Shown here: piece by piece, positions 8,898 through 18,169 of the stretch
Numbering within the stretch: the first letter of the stretch is position 1
How the letters are laid out: the number at the start of each line of letters is the position of its first letter
Assembly: GCA_943787445.1 (NCBI GenBank)
Contig: CALSML010000003.1
Span: 40,256-104,255, forward strand
Source of the DNA: an uncultured Alphaproteobacteria bacterium
GTDB lineage: Bacteria > Pseudomonadota > Alphaproteobacteria > UBA6615
DNA length: 64,000 nt
Reading direction: 5' to 3'
The notes under the pieces: generated by a model
The model's input: only the letters and a program-made list of their open reading frames with translations
Database searches by the model: none
Told to the model about the DNA's origin: nothing
Translations under genes and position numbers: made by a program

Positions 8898-9891
8898 TTA
8901 GCCTCCGTTGACCGTGAGCATGATCCGACCAAAATGCTTATTCGCGGCTGAACGTTCCAAAGCCGCAGATGCTTCAGAGAGATCAAAAGTACTGTCGATT
9001 GGCATCTTGAACACGCCGGCCTCCATGGCATCCCACAAATCGGCTTTTGCGCTGCGGAACACCTCTGCATGTTCCTCAAGTGAGCGGGTGCGACCGGTGG
9101 TACCGATATAGGTCAGCCGCCGTTCAGCATGCATATTGAAATCGAATTCCGCGACCTCACCGCCCAGACGACCGACATTGATAATTCGCCCATGGACTTT
9201 CGTGGCGGCCATATTCTGGTTGGCGGCATAGCCCGAAATCTGATCGACAATCAGATCGACACCTTTCCCGTCCGTTGCTTCGAGAACCTGATCTACCCAG
9301 CCCGGATCCGACGAATCCAACGCCAGGTCTGCACCGAACTCTGCCAGACGTGCGCGCCGTTCAGCATTTGTCGAAGTGCCAATTACAAGGCTCGCGCCCA
9401 GATGTTTACCCATCTGCATACCCATGATGCCGACGCCTGTGCTCGCCCCCTGGATCAGGATGGACTGACCGGCTGCGAAGCGACCATTCGTGACAATCGC
9501 ATCATGCATGGTCAGAAAGGCAGACGAGAAGGTGCCGCCCTGGATCAGGTCCATTCCATCGGGAACCGGCAAAGTGCGTCGATAATCGGCGACAGCGTAT
9601 TCGGCCCAACCTGCCGCACCGACTGCCATGACACGGTCTCCAACCGCGATGCCGCTTGTCTCAGCGCCAATTTCCGCAACTTCACCACAAAACGCCGCCC
9701 CCCATGACCTTTGCGGCGCCACCAACATGCCCGTAATTCTTTCCCTTGGTTGTCAGCAAATCCGACCGGTTCACACTACAGCTTGCAACCTTGACCAGGA
9801 CCTGCGTCGGCTTGACCTCCGGCACGCTGACCTCCGCCAACCGGATACCGTCTTCGGCCAGTATAATCGCCTGCATTTTGCTCTCTGTCAT
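8898..9891 (-). CDS. NADPH:quinone oxidoreductase-type MDR protein, one frameshift
   Basis: A zinc-independent medium-chain reductase (QOR-like) of 330 aa if one base is removed. The N-terminal ORF (MTESKMQAIILAEDGIRLAE, start at 9891 after GGAAGG) runs into GGAAKVMG, then breaks at a run of six C on the plus strand (9698-9703). Removing one base joins it to FCGEVAEIGAETSG in the other ORF. The nucleotide-binding motif is IQGASTGVGIMGMQMGKHLG. 994 nt equals 331 codons plus one. It probably reduces quinones or enones with NADPH; the substrate is unknown. It is divergent from a LysR gene that may regulate it. Confidence 0.85.
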
Positions 9892-10050
9892 GATGTGCCT
9901 TCCTGATTCACTTGGAAATTGTGTCTACTCTGTAAAGAAATTCTTGATAAAAAAGGTTCAGTGTTTTCTTCAGAACTTTTTTTTAGCAGCGGCATTCAGG
10001 TCATAACAAACGAGATTTATTGAAAGTTGACACAAAAAAAACTAATTTAA

Positions 10051-10992
10051 ATGGCAATGTACAACTTGCCACCTCTCAACGGTTTGCGCGCATTTGAAGC
10101 AGCTGCCAGAAATCTAAGTTTTGCAAAGGCCGCTGCAGAACTGAATGTCACGCCAGCTGCGGTAAGCCATCAAATCAGATCACTCGAGCGCACTGTGGGC
10201 GTCAGGTTGTTTCGCAGGCTCAATCGGTCCATCGTTCTGACCGATGCTGGTGCACGGACATATCCCGGAATCAAAGCCAGCTTTGAAGAGTTGCATCGCG
10301 CGGTCGGGCGTATTGGTGCGCCCGATCGTGCAGACAGGGTCGTGATCGCCACAATCTCTCCACACTTCGCCGCCAAGTGGCTTGTTCCTCGGCTGTCACG
10401 TTTCATCGAACGCCACCCGGAAATTGATTTACGCATTGCTGCCAGCAACGCGGTTATCGATCTGACGACCGACAAGGCAGATGTCGCCATCCGTTACAAT
10501 CTGGGGAATAACAATGGGCTCGTTGCAGATAAGCTCATGGACGAAGCTGTTACACCGATGGTCAGTCCCAAGCTGTTGAGTGGACCATCACCCATTCACT
10601 CTCCCGCAGACCTGCAAAATCATGCCCTGATCCATGACGACACGCTGCTTCGACACTGGCCGGACAGCCCGGCCTGGTCAAAATGGCTGGACCTGGCCGG
10701 TTATCCTGAACTCGATGTGAACACTGGCTTGCATTTCGATCACTCGGACCATTGCATCGACGCGGCAATTCAGGGGGCCGGCGTTGTTCTCGGCCGTCGG
10801 GCCATGTCGAGCCGGGATATCGAACTGGGCCACCTGGTCGCGCCGTTCGATCTCGATCTCCCATTTCAGGGTGGTATTTACAGTGTCACTACTGAGCGGA
10901 AATCGGAAAACCCGGATATCCGCGCCTTTCGCGACTGGTTGCGTGAAGAAGCATCTCAGACCCCCATGGGCACGCAGATGCCCATCCGGTGA
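10051..10992 (+). CDS. LysR family transcriptional regulator (GcvA-like)
   Basis: A 313-aa regulator. The winged helix-turn-helix is at residues about 9-66 (LPPLNGLRAFEAAARNLSFA, AAVSHQIRSLE). The substrate-binding domain begins near DRVVIATISPHFAAKWLVPR, and IERHPEIDLRI is typical of the GcvA subgroup. A second possible start is two codons in (MYNLPP); neither has a clear ribosome binding site. The gene is divergent from the quinone reductase across 159 AT-rich bases, the usual place for a LysR operator, so control of that neighbour is plausible but unproven. The effector cannot be predicted. Confidence 0.9.
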   Translation: MAMYNLPPLNGLRAFEAAARNLSFAKAAAELNVTPAAVSHQIRSLERTVGVRLFRRLNRSIVLTDAGARTYPGIKASFEELHRAVGRIGAPDRADRVVIATISPHFAAKWLVPRLSRFIERHPEIDLRIAASNAVIDLTTDKADVAIRYNLGNNNGLVADKLMDEAVTPMVSPKLLSGPSPIHSPADLQNHALIHDDTLLRHWPDSPAWSKWLDLAGYPELDVNTGLHFDHSDHCIDAAIQGAGVVLGRRAMSSRDIELGHLVAPFDLDLPFQGGIYSVTTERKSENPDIRAFRDWLREEASQTPMGTQMPIR

Positions 10993-11095
10993 CACTGGTT
11001 GCAGCAAGGCAGTAACTCGCGCATGCTCCCTCACCTGCGGACACAACCTGTTGTCTGATTTCTGTCTGCAAACTTCCACGCACCTTTAGAGAGCC

Positions 11096-11962
11096 ATGAC
11101 ACAAACCTTTGACCGTGCCGCCGACGATCTGGGCAATATTGTCAGTCTCGAACATGTTAATGTCTGCGTGCCTGACCAGTCCCTCGCGACCTCATTTTAC
11201 ATATCGGCCCTCGGCCTCACCCGTGACCCCTACATGATGACCGGGGTGGATAATATGTGGGCCAATATCGGCGCCAGTCAGTTTCACCTTCCCTCACGCG
11301 GAACGCAGGTTTTACGAGGATTTACCGGACTGGTCTTGCCGTGGTTTGACACTCTTACCACACGTCTTGAACAGGCTGCAGGCCTGCTAGAAGGCACACA
11401 ATTTTCGTTCGAAGTGCACAATGCCTTCATCGATGTGACCTGCCCGTGGGGCAACCGCATCCGCTGTCACCCGGCGGGTCCCGAATTCGGAACCATGACT
11501 GTGGGCATGCCCTATGTCGTAGTTGATGTGTCCGTCGGTGCGGCTGCTGCAATAGCCACATTCTATGAAACGATTTTGGCAGCCCCCACCACCATCACCA
11601 CATTCGATAAGTCAGTGGCTGCAAAAGTGACTGTCGGCGCCGAACAGAACCTCTATTTCCGGGAAACCGATGGCCCGTTGCCGGAGTTCGATGGGCACCA
11701 CATCCAGATCTACATTTCGGACTTTTCAGGCCCCCACAATCGCCTGCTCGAATTCGACCTGATCACGGAAGAATCCGATGCCCATCAATATCGCTTCGAG
11801 GATATTCTGGACTTGGAAACCGGTCAGAAGGTTTTCACGCTGGAACACGAAGTTCGCAGTCTGAAACATCCGCTTTATGCACGCCCGCTGATCAATCGGA
11901 ATCCGGCCCAGATGATCATGAACTACATTCCCGGTCAGGACGCGCTCTACCCAAACCGCTAA
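11096..11962 (+). CDS. VOC/glyoxalase-fold protein, two tandem domains
   Basis: A 288-aa protein with two vicinal-oxygen-chelate modules. The first starts at VSLEHVNVCVPDQSLATSFY and the second near MPYVVVDVSVGAAAAIATFY. HHIQIYISDF and RLLEFDLITEE lie near the second metal site. The family contains dioxygenases, glyoxalases and resistance proteins. Metal ligands cannot be assigned with confidence here, so no reaction is named. It follows the LysR gene by about 100 bp on the same strand and could be part of its regulon. Confidence 0.75.
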   Translation: MTQTFDRAADDLGNIVSLEHVNVCVPDQSLATSFYISALGLTRDPYMMTGVDNMWANIGASQFHLPSRGTQVLRGFTGLVLPWFDTLTTRLEQAAGLLEGTQFSFEVHNAFIDVTCPWGNRIRCHPAGPEFGTMTVGMPYVVVDVSVGAAAAIATFYETILAAPTTITTFDKSVAAKVTVGAEQNLYFRETDGPLPEFDGHHIQIYISDFSGPHNRLLEFDLITEESDAHQYRFEDILDLETGQKVFTLEHEVRSLKHPLYARPLINRNPAQMIMNYIPGQDALYPNR

Positions 11963-11983
11963 ACATAGGGGCCACCGGTGCGC

Positions 11984-12400
11984 CTAATTCTGCCCCGGAA
12001 AGGTGACAAGCAATCCGTCGCCGTCAAGCTGTTGCCCGGTGATCAGTCTGTAGAACACGAACATCGTGTGGATCCCATCCACAATGATGAGAACAAATCC
12101 CAGAAGAAACAATCCCGGACCTGCTGCCGACGCCCCCAGCACAAAACAGGCGATCGCTCCGATCACGAGGCCCAGGTCGAACAGTCCATGCAGAACGTTC
12201 CCCAGATAGAAATGGTGAATGCCCAGAGTCCCGAATATGCCGCACAGGACAACGGCGACGCCGAAACTTTTCGGACTGGCGGCAATCGGCGTGTGGTCTT
12301 GCCCCGGCTCGGTAGCCCCGCAATCCGAACAGCGTCCGTCACGCGTTTTGATTGCCGTCCCGCATCGGTAGCAAAAGGCGAATACGGTCCGATCAATCAA
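11984..12400 (-). CDS. Zinc-ribbon TM2 domain membrane protein
   Basis: About 138 aa. The N-terminal zinc ribbon has two CxxC knuckles (FCYRCG and RCSDCGA). Two hydrophobic helices then enclose the TM2 signature (FGTLGIHHFYLGNVLHGLFD). TM2 proteins sit in the inner membrane and their role is mostly unknown. The start appears to be TTG at 12400, supported by GGAG seven bases upstream. It is adjacent to a second TM2 gene on the same strand (32-bp gap), so the two probably arose by tandem duplication and are cotranscribed. Confidence 0.8.
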   Translation of the reverse strand: MIDRTVFAFCYRCGTAIKTRDGRCSDCGATEPGQDHTPIAASPKSFGVAVVLCGIFGTLGIHHFYLGNVLHGLFDLGLVIGAIACFVLGASAAGPGLFLLGFVLIIVDGIHTMFVFYRLITGQQLDGDGLLVTFPGQN

Positions 12401-12432
12401 GACTGCACTCCATCATCAAACTTCAACCGGTG

Positions 12433-12831
12433 CTATCGGCGAAGAGGGAGCCCCTGTTTGTCCCGGAACGATCCAATGAGAATCATCACGAAATCAATCA
12501 GCGTCCAGATACCCAGCCCACCAAATGTGAGAATCATCAGGATGCCGGTTCCGATCTTTCCGACGTAGAAACGATGAATTCCAAACCCGCCTAGAAAGAA
12601 ACAAAGCAAGGCTGCGGGCACCATACTCTTGGTCGAGATGCCTTCCTGAGCCAGGGCATTTGGCGCGCCGCATTTCACGCAGGTTGCTGCATTTGCAGCG
12701 ATCTGTTCGCCGCATGTCGTGCAATGGATCATGCCGGCGCTGCTGTGCGGTGCTGATTCACTCGAAGGCAGAGCATCAGACGTTGCGGCAACTTCCTTCG
12801 ACTCTCCGTCAGGTTGATTCGCGTCGGTCAT
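12433..12831 (-). CDS. Zinc-ribbon TM2 domain membrane protein
   Basis: 132 aa, starting MTDANQPDGESKEVAATS at 12831 behind GAGGGGGA rather than at the longer ORF start. A low-complexity, Ser/Glu-rich N-terminus precedes a zinc ribbon (CTTCGEQIAANAATCVKCG). The TM2 core LLCFFLGGFGIHRFYVGKIG and a second hydrophobic helix ending in a short Arg/Lys tail follow. It is the upstream member of the pair with 11984..12400 and is divergent from the cyclase gene. No function can be assigned beyond membrane location. Confidence 0.85.
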   Translation of the reverse strand: MTDANQPDGESKEVAATSDALPSSESAPHSSAGMIHCTTCGEQIAANAATCVKCGAPNALAQEGISTKSMVPAALLCFFLGGFGIHRFYVGKIGTGILMILTFGGLGIWTLIDFVMILIGSFRDKQGLPLRR

Positions 12832-12997
12832 GATTTCCCCCTCTTCGATGTTGCATTTTCGCTGGATCAATCAGCATGATGATTTGCAAGCGATACAAAG
12901 GCAATATGCAAACTCGGCTTCAGAATGCCGTATGCTAGGTAAGCAGAGCCGACCCAGACACCAAAAAAACAACAAAGACCACCTAGGGGACACAAAA

Positions 12998-13690
12998 ATG
13001 CACATCATCGATCTCAGCCGCGAGCTTCACCACCGAGCACCGGCACATCCGTCACATCCCCCTGTGGTTATCACTGTGTGGAATGACCACCAAGAGATCA
13101 AACGGGCCGGCAACACCGAATTCACATCCAAATCTCTTTCGATTTCCATGAGCGATCATTCCGGCACCCATGTGGATGCGCCGGTTCATTTCAATCCAAG
13201 CCCGGACGCGCCTTCGATTGACGAAATACCGCTGGAAAATTTCTATACAGAAGCCATTTGCCTCGACCTGAGCCCAGCACCGCGCAAACACGAAGCCACG
13301 GTTGCAGAGATGGAAGCGGCTCTAAAAGCCTCTGGCGAAACCATTAAAAAGGGCGACACGGTCATGATCCACATGGGCATCCACAACGAGCTTTTTGGTT
13401 CACCGGCCTATGTACATGACTTCCCGGGCCTGTCCGTAGAGGCGGTACACTGGCTTGCCGATCATGAGATCACCATGTTTGGAGTCGAAGCCGTCAGCCC
13501 CGCGCCAGAAGGCGAACCCAACTATCTGGCCCATCTGGCCTGTGCAGAGCGCGGCATCACCCACATGGAGTGCCTGATGAATCTCGACAAGCTTGTCGGC
13601 AAGGGCCGGTTTCGGTTTGCCGGTTTTCCGCTGAAAATCAAGGGCGGAACGGCCAGCCCAATCCGTGCCGTTGCCATCTTCGAGGACTAG
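12998..13690 (+). CDS. Cyclase family protein (kynurenine formamidase-like)
   Basis: 230 aa starting MHIIDLSRELHHRAPAHPSH at 12998 after AGGGGA; the longer ORF start is not used. The metal-binding motif HSGTHVDAPVHF of the cyclase/KynB family is intact, and HMGIHNELFG and FGVEAVSPAPEGEPNY follow in the usual order. Members hydrolyse N-formylkynurenine or related amides with a metal ion. No tryptophan catabolism genes are nearby, so the substrate is open. The tRNA-Asn gene follows about 75 bp downstream. Confidence 0.85.
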   Translation: MHIIDLSRELHHRAPAHPSHPPVVITVWNDHQEIKRAGNTEFTSKSLSISMSDHSGTHVDAPVHFNPSPDAPSIDEIPLENFYTEAICLDLSPAPRKHEATVAEMEAALKASGETIKKGDTVMIHMGIHNELFGSPAYVHDFPGLSVEAVHWLADHEITMFGVEAVSPAPEGEPNYLAHLACAERGITHMECLMNLDKLVGKGRFRFAGFPLKIKGGTASPIRAVAIFED

Positions 13691-13764
13691 AAGAGAGATT
13701 CCGCAAACATAGTGAAAGACATATGTTGCGAATTGAGCGGGGTTTGTTATAACCCGCGCGCAAT

Positions 13765-13840
13765 TCCGGTGTAGCTCAGTTGGTAGAGCAGCTGACTGTT
13801 AATCAGCGGGTCACAGGTTCGAGTCCTGTCGCCGGAGCCA
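13765..13840 (+). tRNA. tRNA-Asn (anticodon GTT)
   Basis: A cloverleaf with acceptor TCCGGTG/CGCCGGA, D arm GTAGCTCAGTTGGTAGAGC, anticodon GTT at 13798-13800, T arm ACAGG-TTCGAGT-CCTGT and encoded CCA at 13838-13840. The minus-strand ORF 13747..13929 (RTRTCDPLINSQLLYQLSY) is the usual false protein antisense to this tRNA. Confidence 0.97.
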
Positions 13841-13846
13841 GTTTCT

Positions 13847-13884
13847 GAAAGGCCGATCTCAACCGAGGTCGGCCTTTCTTCGTT
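13847..13884 (+). terminator. Rho-independent terminator after tRNA-Asn
   Basis: GAAAGGCCGATCTC and GAGGTCGGCCTTTC form a 14-bp stem (one G-T wobble) around an AACC loop, followed by a short T-rich tail (TTCGTT). It lies six bases after the tRNA. Confidence 0.85.
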
Positions 13885-14017
13885 CCATCTGTGCGTTTTC
13901 GTCACAAAGATTTTCACTCTCGACAGCACAAAACGACTCGAATCGAAGACCCCTTGTGGGACAATTACATTCGAAATTAGATGCCGGTTAGCGGCACAAG
14001 GATAATCGGGGACTACA

Positions 14018-14512
14018 ATGCACCAGCAGACTGCCGCTCGAAGACTATCTGGCGCATTCCGCGCCGATGTTGCGTCGGATATACGCGGCCATGTGATTGA
14101 ACTGGGTCTGGCGTATTGGACGTCGAAAATGACCGAGGGCCGCCTCCCGGCGCGCCGTGATATCGAACCGCTCGATATTCCCGAATTGCTGCCGCAGATT
14201 CTGCTGCTCTATGTTTCACGAGATCCATGGGATTTCCGGTTCCGCCTCATCGGCACCAATGTCGTCTACCACCTCTCTCAGGACTGGACCGGGTCGTCGT
14301 TCAGCGAAATCGAGCATATGGCAGCACCCAGCCGCATATTCAGTGCCTATGTGGAAGTTTCCAACAGCGGTGAACCGTTGCGGAGCCAGACCCTCTATGT
14401 CGGACCGCATGTGAATTATGTGACGGCTGAAAATATTATTCTTCCTCTGGCGGACGATGGCGAAACTGTCGACAAGTTGCTGGTCTTCGTCGAGCACTTC
14501 GCAAAAAGCTGA
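14018..14512 (+). CDS. PAS domain-containing protein (PAS_5 type)
   Basis: A 164-aa soluble protein consisting of one PAS-like domain of the alphaproteobacterial PAS_5 family. Recognisable pieces are GLAYWTSKMTEGRLPARRDI, then LLPQILLLYVSRDP and RFRLIGTNVV near residues 60-90. ILPLADDGETVDKLLVFVEH lies at the end. No output domain is attached. Family members are common singletons in Rhodospirillales and Rhizobiales, and their ligand and partner are unknown. It is an isolated gene, convergent with the DMT transporter downstream. Confidence 0.75.
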   Translation: MHQQTAARRLSGAFRADVASDIRGHVIELGLAYWTSKMTEGRLPARRDIEPLDIPELLPQILLLYVSRDPWDFRFRLIGTNVVYHLSQDWTGSSFSEIEHMAAPSRIFSAYVEVSNSGEPLRSQTLYVGPHVNYVTAENIILPLADDGETVDKLLVFVEHFAKS

Positions 14513-14591
14513 GCCTCCCCTCGCCGGAGGTCCCCGCATGCTTGCCCAAACCTGTTCCGAACAGGATTTTAGAGATCATCGGAGAGAACCG

Positions 14592-15494
14592 TCAGCTCTC
14601 CACCAACTCGCGGGCGCTCCGGCGAACCCGCTCACGGTGCAGAATATAAATCCCGCTGGCAGCGATGATTGCCGCACCTATAAACGTCCACAAATCCGGG
14701 AAGTCGCCGAAGAAGGTGAGTCCCAAGATCGTCGCCCAGACCAGCTCGGTATAGGCAAATGGTGCAACCAGCGGCGCCTCGGCGCGCTGGTAGGCAAGAA
14801 TGATAGCCCAATGCCCAAGACCACCCAGAAGACCAGCCCCGGCCAACATTCCCCACTCCTGGAGGGTTGGCGTTTGCCAGAAAAATGGCACGATGGCTGA
14901 CATCACCACACCGCCGACGATCGCGGTGTAGAACACGGAATTGATCGGATCCGTGCGATGACTGATCAGTCTCGTGATGATCTGATACACGGCGTAGAAG
15001 ACTGTGACTGCGATCGGCAGAAATGCCGCCAGTTGGAAAATCCCACTGCCCGGTCGAATGATGACCAGCATGCCCAGAAACCCGACGAACACAGCAATCC
15101 AGCGTCTCACGCCAACCCTTTCACCCAAAAACGGGACAGACAGTGCCGTGATCAGCAGCGGCGCAATGAAGGTGATGGCAACCGCATCTGCCAGCGGCAT
15201 AAATCCAACAGCTGTGAACATGCAGGCTGTTGCCAACAGGACCAGAATTGAACGCGCGATCTGCAGGCCTTTATCCGAGCCCGACAACAATGTGGGAATT
15301 CGCTTCGGGAAGAGACACAGCACGATGATGGTATGGAAAAAATAGCGACCCCAGATGATTTCCGCGAGCGGCAGTTCGGCAATCCTGAGTTCCTTGACGA
15401 AGGTATTCATCGCCGCGAAGCAGGCGACGGCAAAACACATCATCAGAACCCCGCGGATGGGGGCATCGGTGGGACGTGATTTTTTCACCGTCAT
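14592..15494 (-). CDS. DMT superfamily (EamA) permease
   Basis: An inner membrane transporter with about ten hydrophobic helices in two EamA repeats. The start MTVKKSRPTDAPIRG at 15494 puts the first helix (GVLMMCFAVACFAAMNTFVK) directly after a short cationic tail, giving 300 aa, the family norm. The longer ORF would add a 37-residue non-homologous extension. FLGERVGVRRWIAVFVGFLG ends repeat one, and GLTFFGDFPDLWTFIGAAII ends repeat two. The substrate is unknown. It is divergent from the carboxymuconolactone decarboxylase-type gene. Confidence 0.85.
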   Translation of the reverse strand: MTVKKSRPTDAPIRGVLMMCFAVACFAAMNTFVKELRIAELPLAEIIWGRYFFHTIIVLCLFPKRIPTLLSGSDKGLQIARSILVLLATACMFTAVGFMPLADAVAITFIAPLLITALSVPFLGERVGVRRWIAVFVGFLGMLVIIRPGSGIFQLAAFLPIAVTVFYAVYQIITRLISHRTDPINSVFYTAIVGGVVMSAIVPFFWQTPTLQEWGMLAGAGLLGGLGHWAIILAYQRAEAPLVAPFAYTELVWATILGLTFFGDFPDLWTFIGAAIIAASGIYILHRERVRRSARELVES

Positions 15495-15597
15495 TTTAAT
15501 AGCTGACCTGATCGGAGATCGATTGTCGGAACAGGGCTGTTCACTCCACCCCATTTCACGACAAACTAGGCGCAACACGCACCCGAAAGGAAGAACG

Positions 15598-15939
15598 ATG
15601 AGCAAAGATTATCCAGCAATTTCAGATGCGCAGGACAAACGCGCGGCTGAACTCTTCCGGGCCGCACCGGACATCATGCGCGGACATCGCACCGTCACGC
15701 AGGCCGCGCAAACCCCCAAAGCCCTCGACGTCAAAACAACGGAATTGATGGCTCTGGCGGTCGCCATTGTTCAACGATGTGAAGGCTGTGTGGTGTTTCA
15801 TACGAAACAGGCTCTCTCTCACGGGGCGACACGCGAAGAGCTTTGCGATGCGATAGCTGTTGCGATCGAAATGGGTGGAGGACCAGCAACGGTCTACGGC
15901 GCAGATGCCCTGGCAGCTTATGACAGTTTTTCTGGTTAG
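15598..15939 (+). CDS. Carboxymuconolactone decarboxylase family (AhpD-like) protein
   Basis: 113 aa, starting MSKDYPAISDAQDKRAA at 15598 after AAAGGAAG. The core ELMALAVAIVQRCEGCVVFH shows the redox CxxC-x-x-x-H motif of AhpD-like members. HTKQALSHGATREELCDAIA and a Gly-rich GGGPATVYGADAL follow. This motif favours a peroxidase-reductant role over ring-cleavage chemistry. No peroxiredoxin gene is adjacent. Confidence 0.85.
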   Translation: MSKDYPAISDAQDKRAAELFRAAPDIMRGHRTVTQAAQTPKALDVKTTELMALAVAIVQRCEGCVVFHTKQALSHGATREELCDAIAVAIEMGGGPATVYGADALAAYDSFSG

Positions 15940-15998
15940 CCGCTTACCATCAAACCTTGGAATTGTGACGACTCAATGCGGGTTGATACGCCTAGGCC

Positions 15999-16490
15999 AT
16001 GGCTCACATTAAAATCCGTCGTCCTGTCCTCTGGTTGTCGCTTTCGGCGGCACTGGTTCTGACGGCCTGTACGCAAGGTGCGAAACTGCAACCCACCTCG
16101 ACGGCAGACCAGACACAGATCGAGAAAAGCTTCGCGCTGCTCACTGACATTCCCATACCGCCGAATGCCACGCTCGATGTGGAACGATCACTGATTCTCG
16201 GCGATCTGGATCGCTGGACCGGTCGCATCATTCTCAATGTCGGGCAAGCTGCCCCCCAGACATTCGCGCTCTATCAGAACCAGATGAGCAATTTCGGATG
16301 GGAACCCATCATGAGCGTGCAAGCGGAGGTCAGTGTCCTGTCCTTCACCCGCGCCGAACGTGCGGCCACCGTCCAGATCGAAAAACGCACCCTTGGTGGC
16401 AGCACCGTTTCCGTCACGGTCGCCCCGCGTCATTCAGGTGGTTCCGTGACCCCGCCTCCCGTTCAGTCAGCCCCGGCACCCGCGCGCTAG
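15999..16490 (+). CDS. Putative lipoprotein of unknown function
   Basis: 163 aa. A cationic N-terminus and hydrophobic stretch end in a lipobox (LVLTAC, Cys near residue 24), so export and lipidation are likely. The body (IPIPPNATLDVERSLILGDL, then TFALYQNQMSNFGWEPIMSV) resembles small alphaproteobacterial lipoproteins with an alpha/beta domain. A Pro/Ala-rich tail ends the protein. The last bases overlap the convergent PqiA-like gene. No function is assigned. Confidence 0.65.
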   Translation: MAHIKIRRPVLWLSLSAALVLTACTQGAKLQPTSTADQTQIEKSFALLTDIPIPPNATLDVERSLILGDLDRWTGRIILNVGQAAPQTFALYQNQMSNFGWEPIMSVQAEVSVLSFTRAERAATVQIEKRTLGGSTVSVTVAPRHSGGSVTPPPVQSAPAPAR

Positions 16491-16987
16491 TTGCCAGCAA
16501 GTGTGCTCAGTCGTTTCGTGGCCCAGGTTGAAGCCAGAACGGCGCCGGAGAACACGATCGCGCCCACCTGAATATCCGCGCTTGTCAGCAAACGCCCATC
16601 AGCGACAAGTACAATCAATGCAATGATGAAGACGTCGAGCATCGACCATTTCGATAAAAATGCCAGCCAGCCAATTACCGGGCGCGCATAAGCATCGGTC
16701 GCGTCCAAGATAAACCAGAGGGCCAGTCCCGTGATGATCTTCACCACCGGAAACGCGACCGAGAACAGGAATGTGATGACGAACAGAAACCAGTCGCCAT
16801 CATCGAGAAAAGCGAGAACACTCTCGATCAGCGACAGATCCCGGGAAAAGAAAAGCGAGCGAACCGTGATAGCGGGCAGCAGCAGCCCCACGACAAGCGC
16901 CACGAGGGACGCAGCCAGAACAAACCCCACGGACCGGTCTATTCCCGTGGCACGTCGCGACAATGGGCCGGACAAGTTCGATCTCAT
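16487..16987 (-). CDS. PqiA-like (paraquat-inducible protein A domain) membrane protein
   Basis: 166 aa when started at MRSNLSGPLSRRATGIDR (16987), which removes a 28-residue upstream stretch lacking similarity. Four hydrophobic helices with LLLPAITVRSLFFSRDLSLI and WLAFLSKWSMLDVFIIALIV match the PqiA transmembrane domain. Canonical PqiA works with PqiB and PqiC in intermembrane lipid transport. No pqiB-like MCE gene is next to it, so this is a stand-alone single-domain member. It converges with the lipoprotein gene with a 4-nt overlap. Confidence 0.8.
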   Translation of the reverse strand: MRSNLSGPLSRRATGIDRSVGFVLAASLVALVVGLLLPAITVRSLFFSRDLSLIESVLAFLDDGDWFLFVITFLFSVAFPVVKIITGLALWFILDATDAYARPVIGWLAFLSKWSMLDVFIIALIVLVADGRLLTSADIQVGAIVFSGAVLASTWATKRLSTLAGN

Positions 16988-17140
16988 GGCGTGAAAACTC
17001 CGGTCAACTTCGCTTAGCGCGATGTTTTGCCCGGTTTTGATTGCCCATAGCAAGACAAGACACGCATACATCGACCGAAACTAGGCCGCCGGGTCACAGT
17101 GGCCGTCCACACACTTAAATCTTCACGAGGGAACATTCAC

Positions 17141-18169
17141 ATGGCTCAACATCAAAATCGCCGCGTCATCTTGAAGGAGCGCGCCACCGGTTTGCCAAAG
17201 CCGGAGTTGTTCGAGACTGTCGAAGATGATGCGCCCTCTCCCGGTCCCGGAGAGGTACTGATCAACAATGTCTACGTATCGGCCGACCCCGGCATGAAGG
17301 GCTGGATTAGTGTCGCCCGCAACTACGCCAGTGTGGAAACAGGAACGACCATGAAAGCTTTCAGCGTGGGCGTGGTTGTGGAATCCAACCATCCTGATGT
17401 GCGGGAAGGTCAGGTTGTTGCCGCCAATACCGGATGGGCGGAATATGTTGTCGCGGATCCCGAGAGCCCCACATTTCGCACGGTGAATCCTGACGATGCC
17501 CCGATCTCGACGGCGCTTGGCATTCTGGGCATCAACGGCTTCACCGCCTATTGCGGTCTTCTGGAAGTGGGCCAGCCAAAGCCCGGCGACACCGTTGTCG
17601 TTTCCACTGCGGCCGGTGCCGTGGGCAGCGCCGTTGGCCAGATTGCAAAGATCAAGGGTTGTCGCACGGTCGGCATTGCAGGCGGACCGGAGAAGACTGC
17701 CTTGTGCACCGAGGTTTTCGGATTTGACGCCGCGATCGACTACAAGGCGACCGATGACATGGATGCGGCCCTACGCGCGTCCTGCCCGGACGGGGTGGAT
17801 GTCTATTACGACAATGTTGGCGGTACGACCCTCGATATACTGCTCGGACAGATCAATCTGCACGGCCGGGTCGTGATCTGCGGGACTGCGGCAACCGAAT
17901 CCTGGATTCCTCAGCCCGCCGGCCTGCGCCCGGAACGCAATCTGCTGGTGAACCGTATCCGGATGGAGGGCTTCCTGACCTTTGATTTTGTCAAACAGTA
18001 TCCTCAGGCCCACACCGACCTCCTGCAGTGGCTCAAGGATGGCAAACTAGCCTATCGCGAGGATATCGCTGAAGGTCTGGAAACCGCGCCAGCCGGGCTT
18101 GCTGGTCTCTACGCTGGCACGAACAAGGGCCGGCAGCTCATCCGCGTGCGGCCCGATCCGTTCGTCTAG
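17141..18169 (+). CDS. NADP-dependent oxidoreductase (CurA/leukotriene B4 reductase-like MDR)
   Basis: 342 aa, starting MAQHQNRRVILKERATG at 17141 (AGGGA upstream). Recognisable parts are YVSADPGMKGWISVARNYAS, the cofactor loop STAAGAVGSAVGQIAKIKGC and VYYDNVGGTTLDILLGQINL, all typical of the PTGR/CurA group, which reduce enone double bonds with NADPH. No zinc ligands are present. It converges on the PKS operon with a 4-nt overlap at the stop codons. Confidence 0.88.
   Translation: MAQHQNRRVILKERATGLPKPELFETVEDDAPSPGPGEVLINNVYVSADPGMKGWISVARNYASVETGTTMKAFSVGVVVESNHPDVREGQVVAANTGWAEYVVADPESPTFRTVNPDDAPISTALGILGINGFTAYCGLLEVGQPKPGDTVVVSTAAGAVGSAVGQIAKIKGCRTVGIAGGPEKTALCTEVFGFDAAIDYKATDDMDAALRASCPDGVDVYYDNVGGTTLDILLGQINLHGRVVICGTAATESWIPQPAGLRPERNLLVNRIRMEGFLTFDFVKQYPQAHTDLLQWLKDGKLAYREDIAEGLETAPAGLAGLYAGTNKGRQLIRVRPDPFV

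Noticed and set aside
13747-13929. 60-aa minus-strand ORF (RTRTCDPLINSQLLYQLSY)
   Set aside because: It is the antisense of tRNA-Asn, another familiar false protein.
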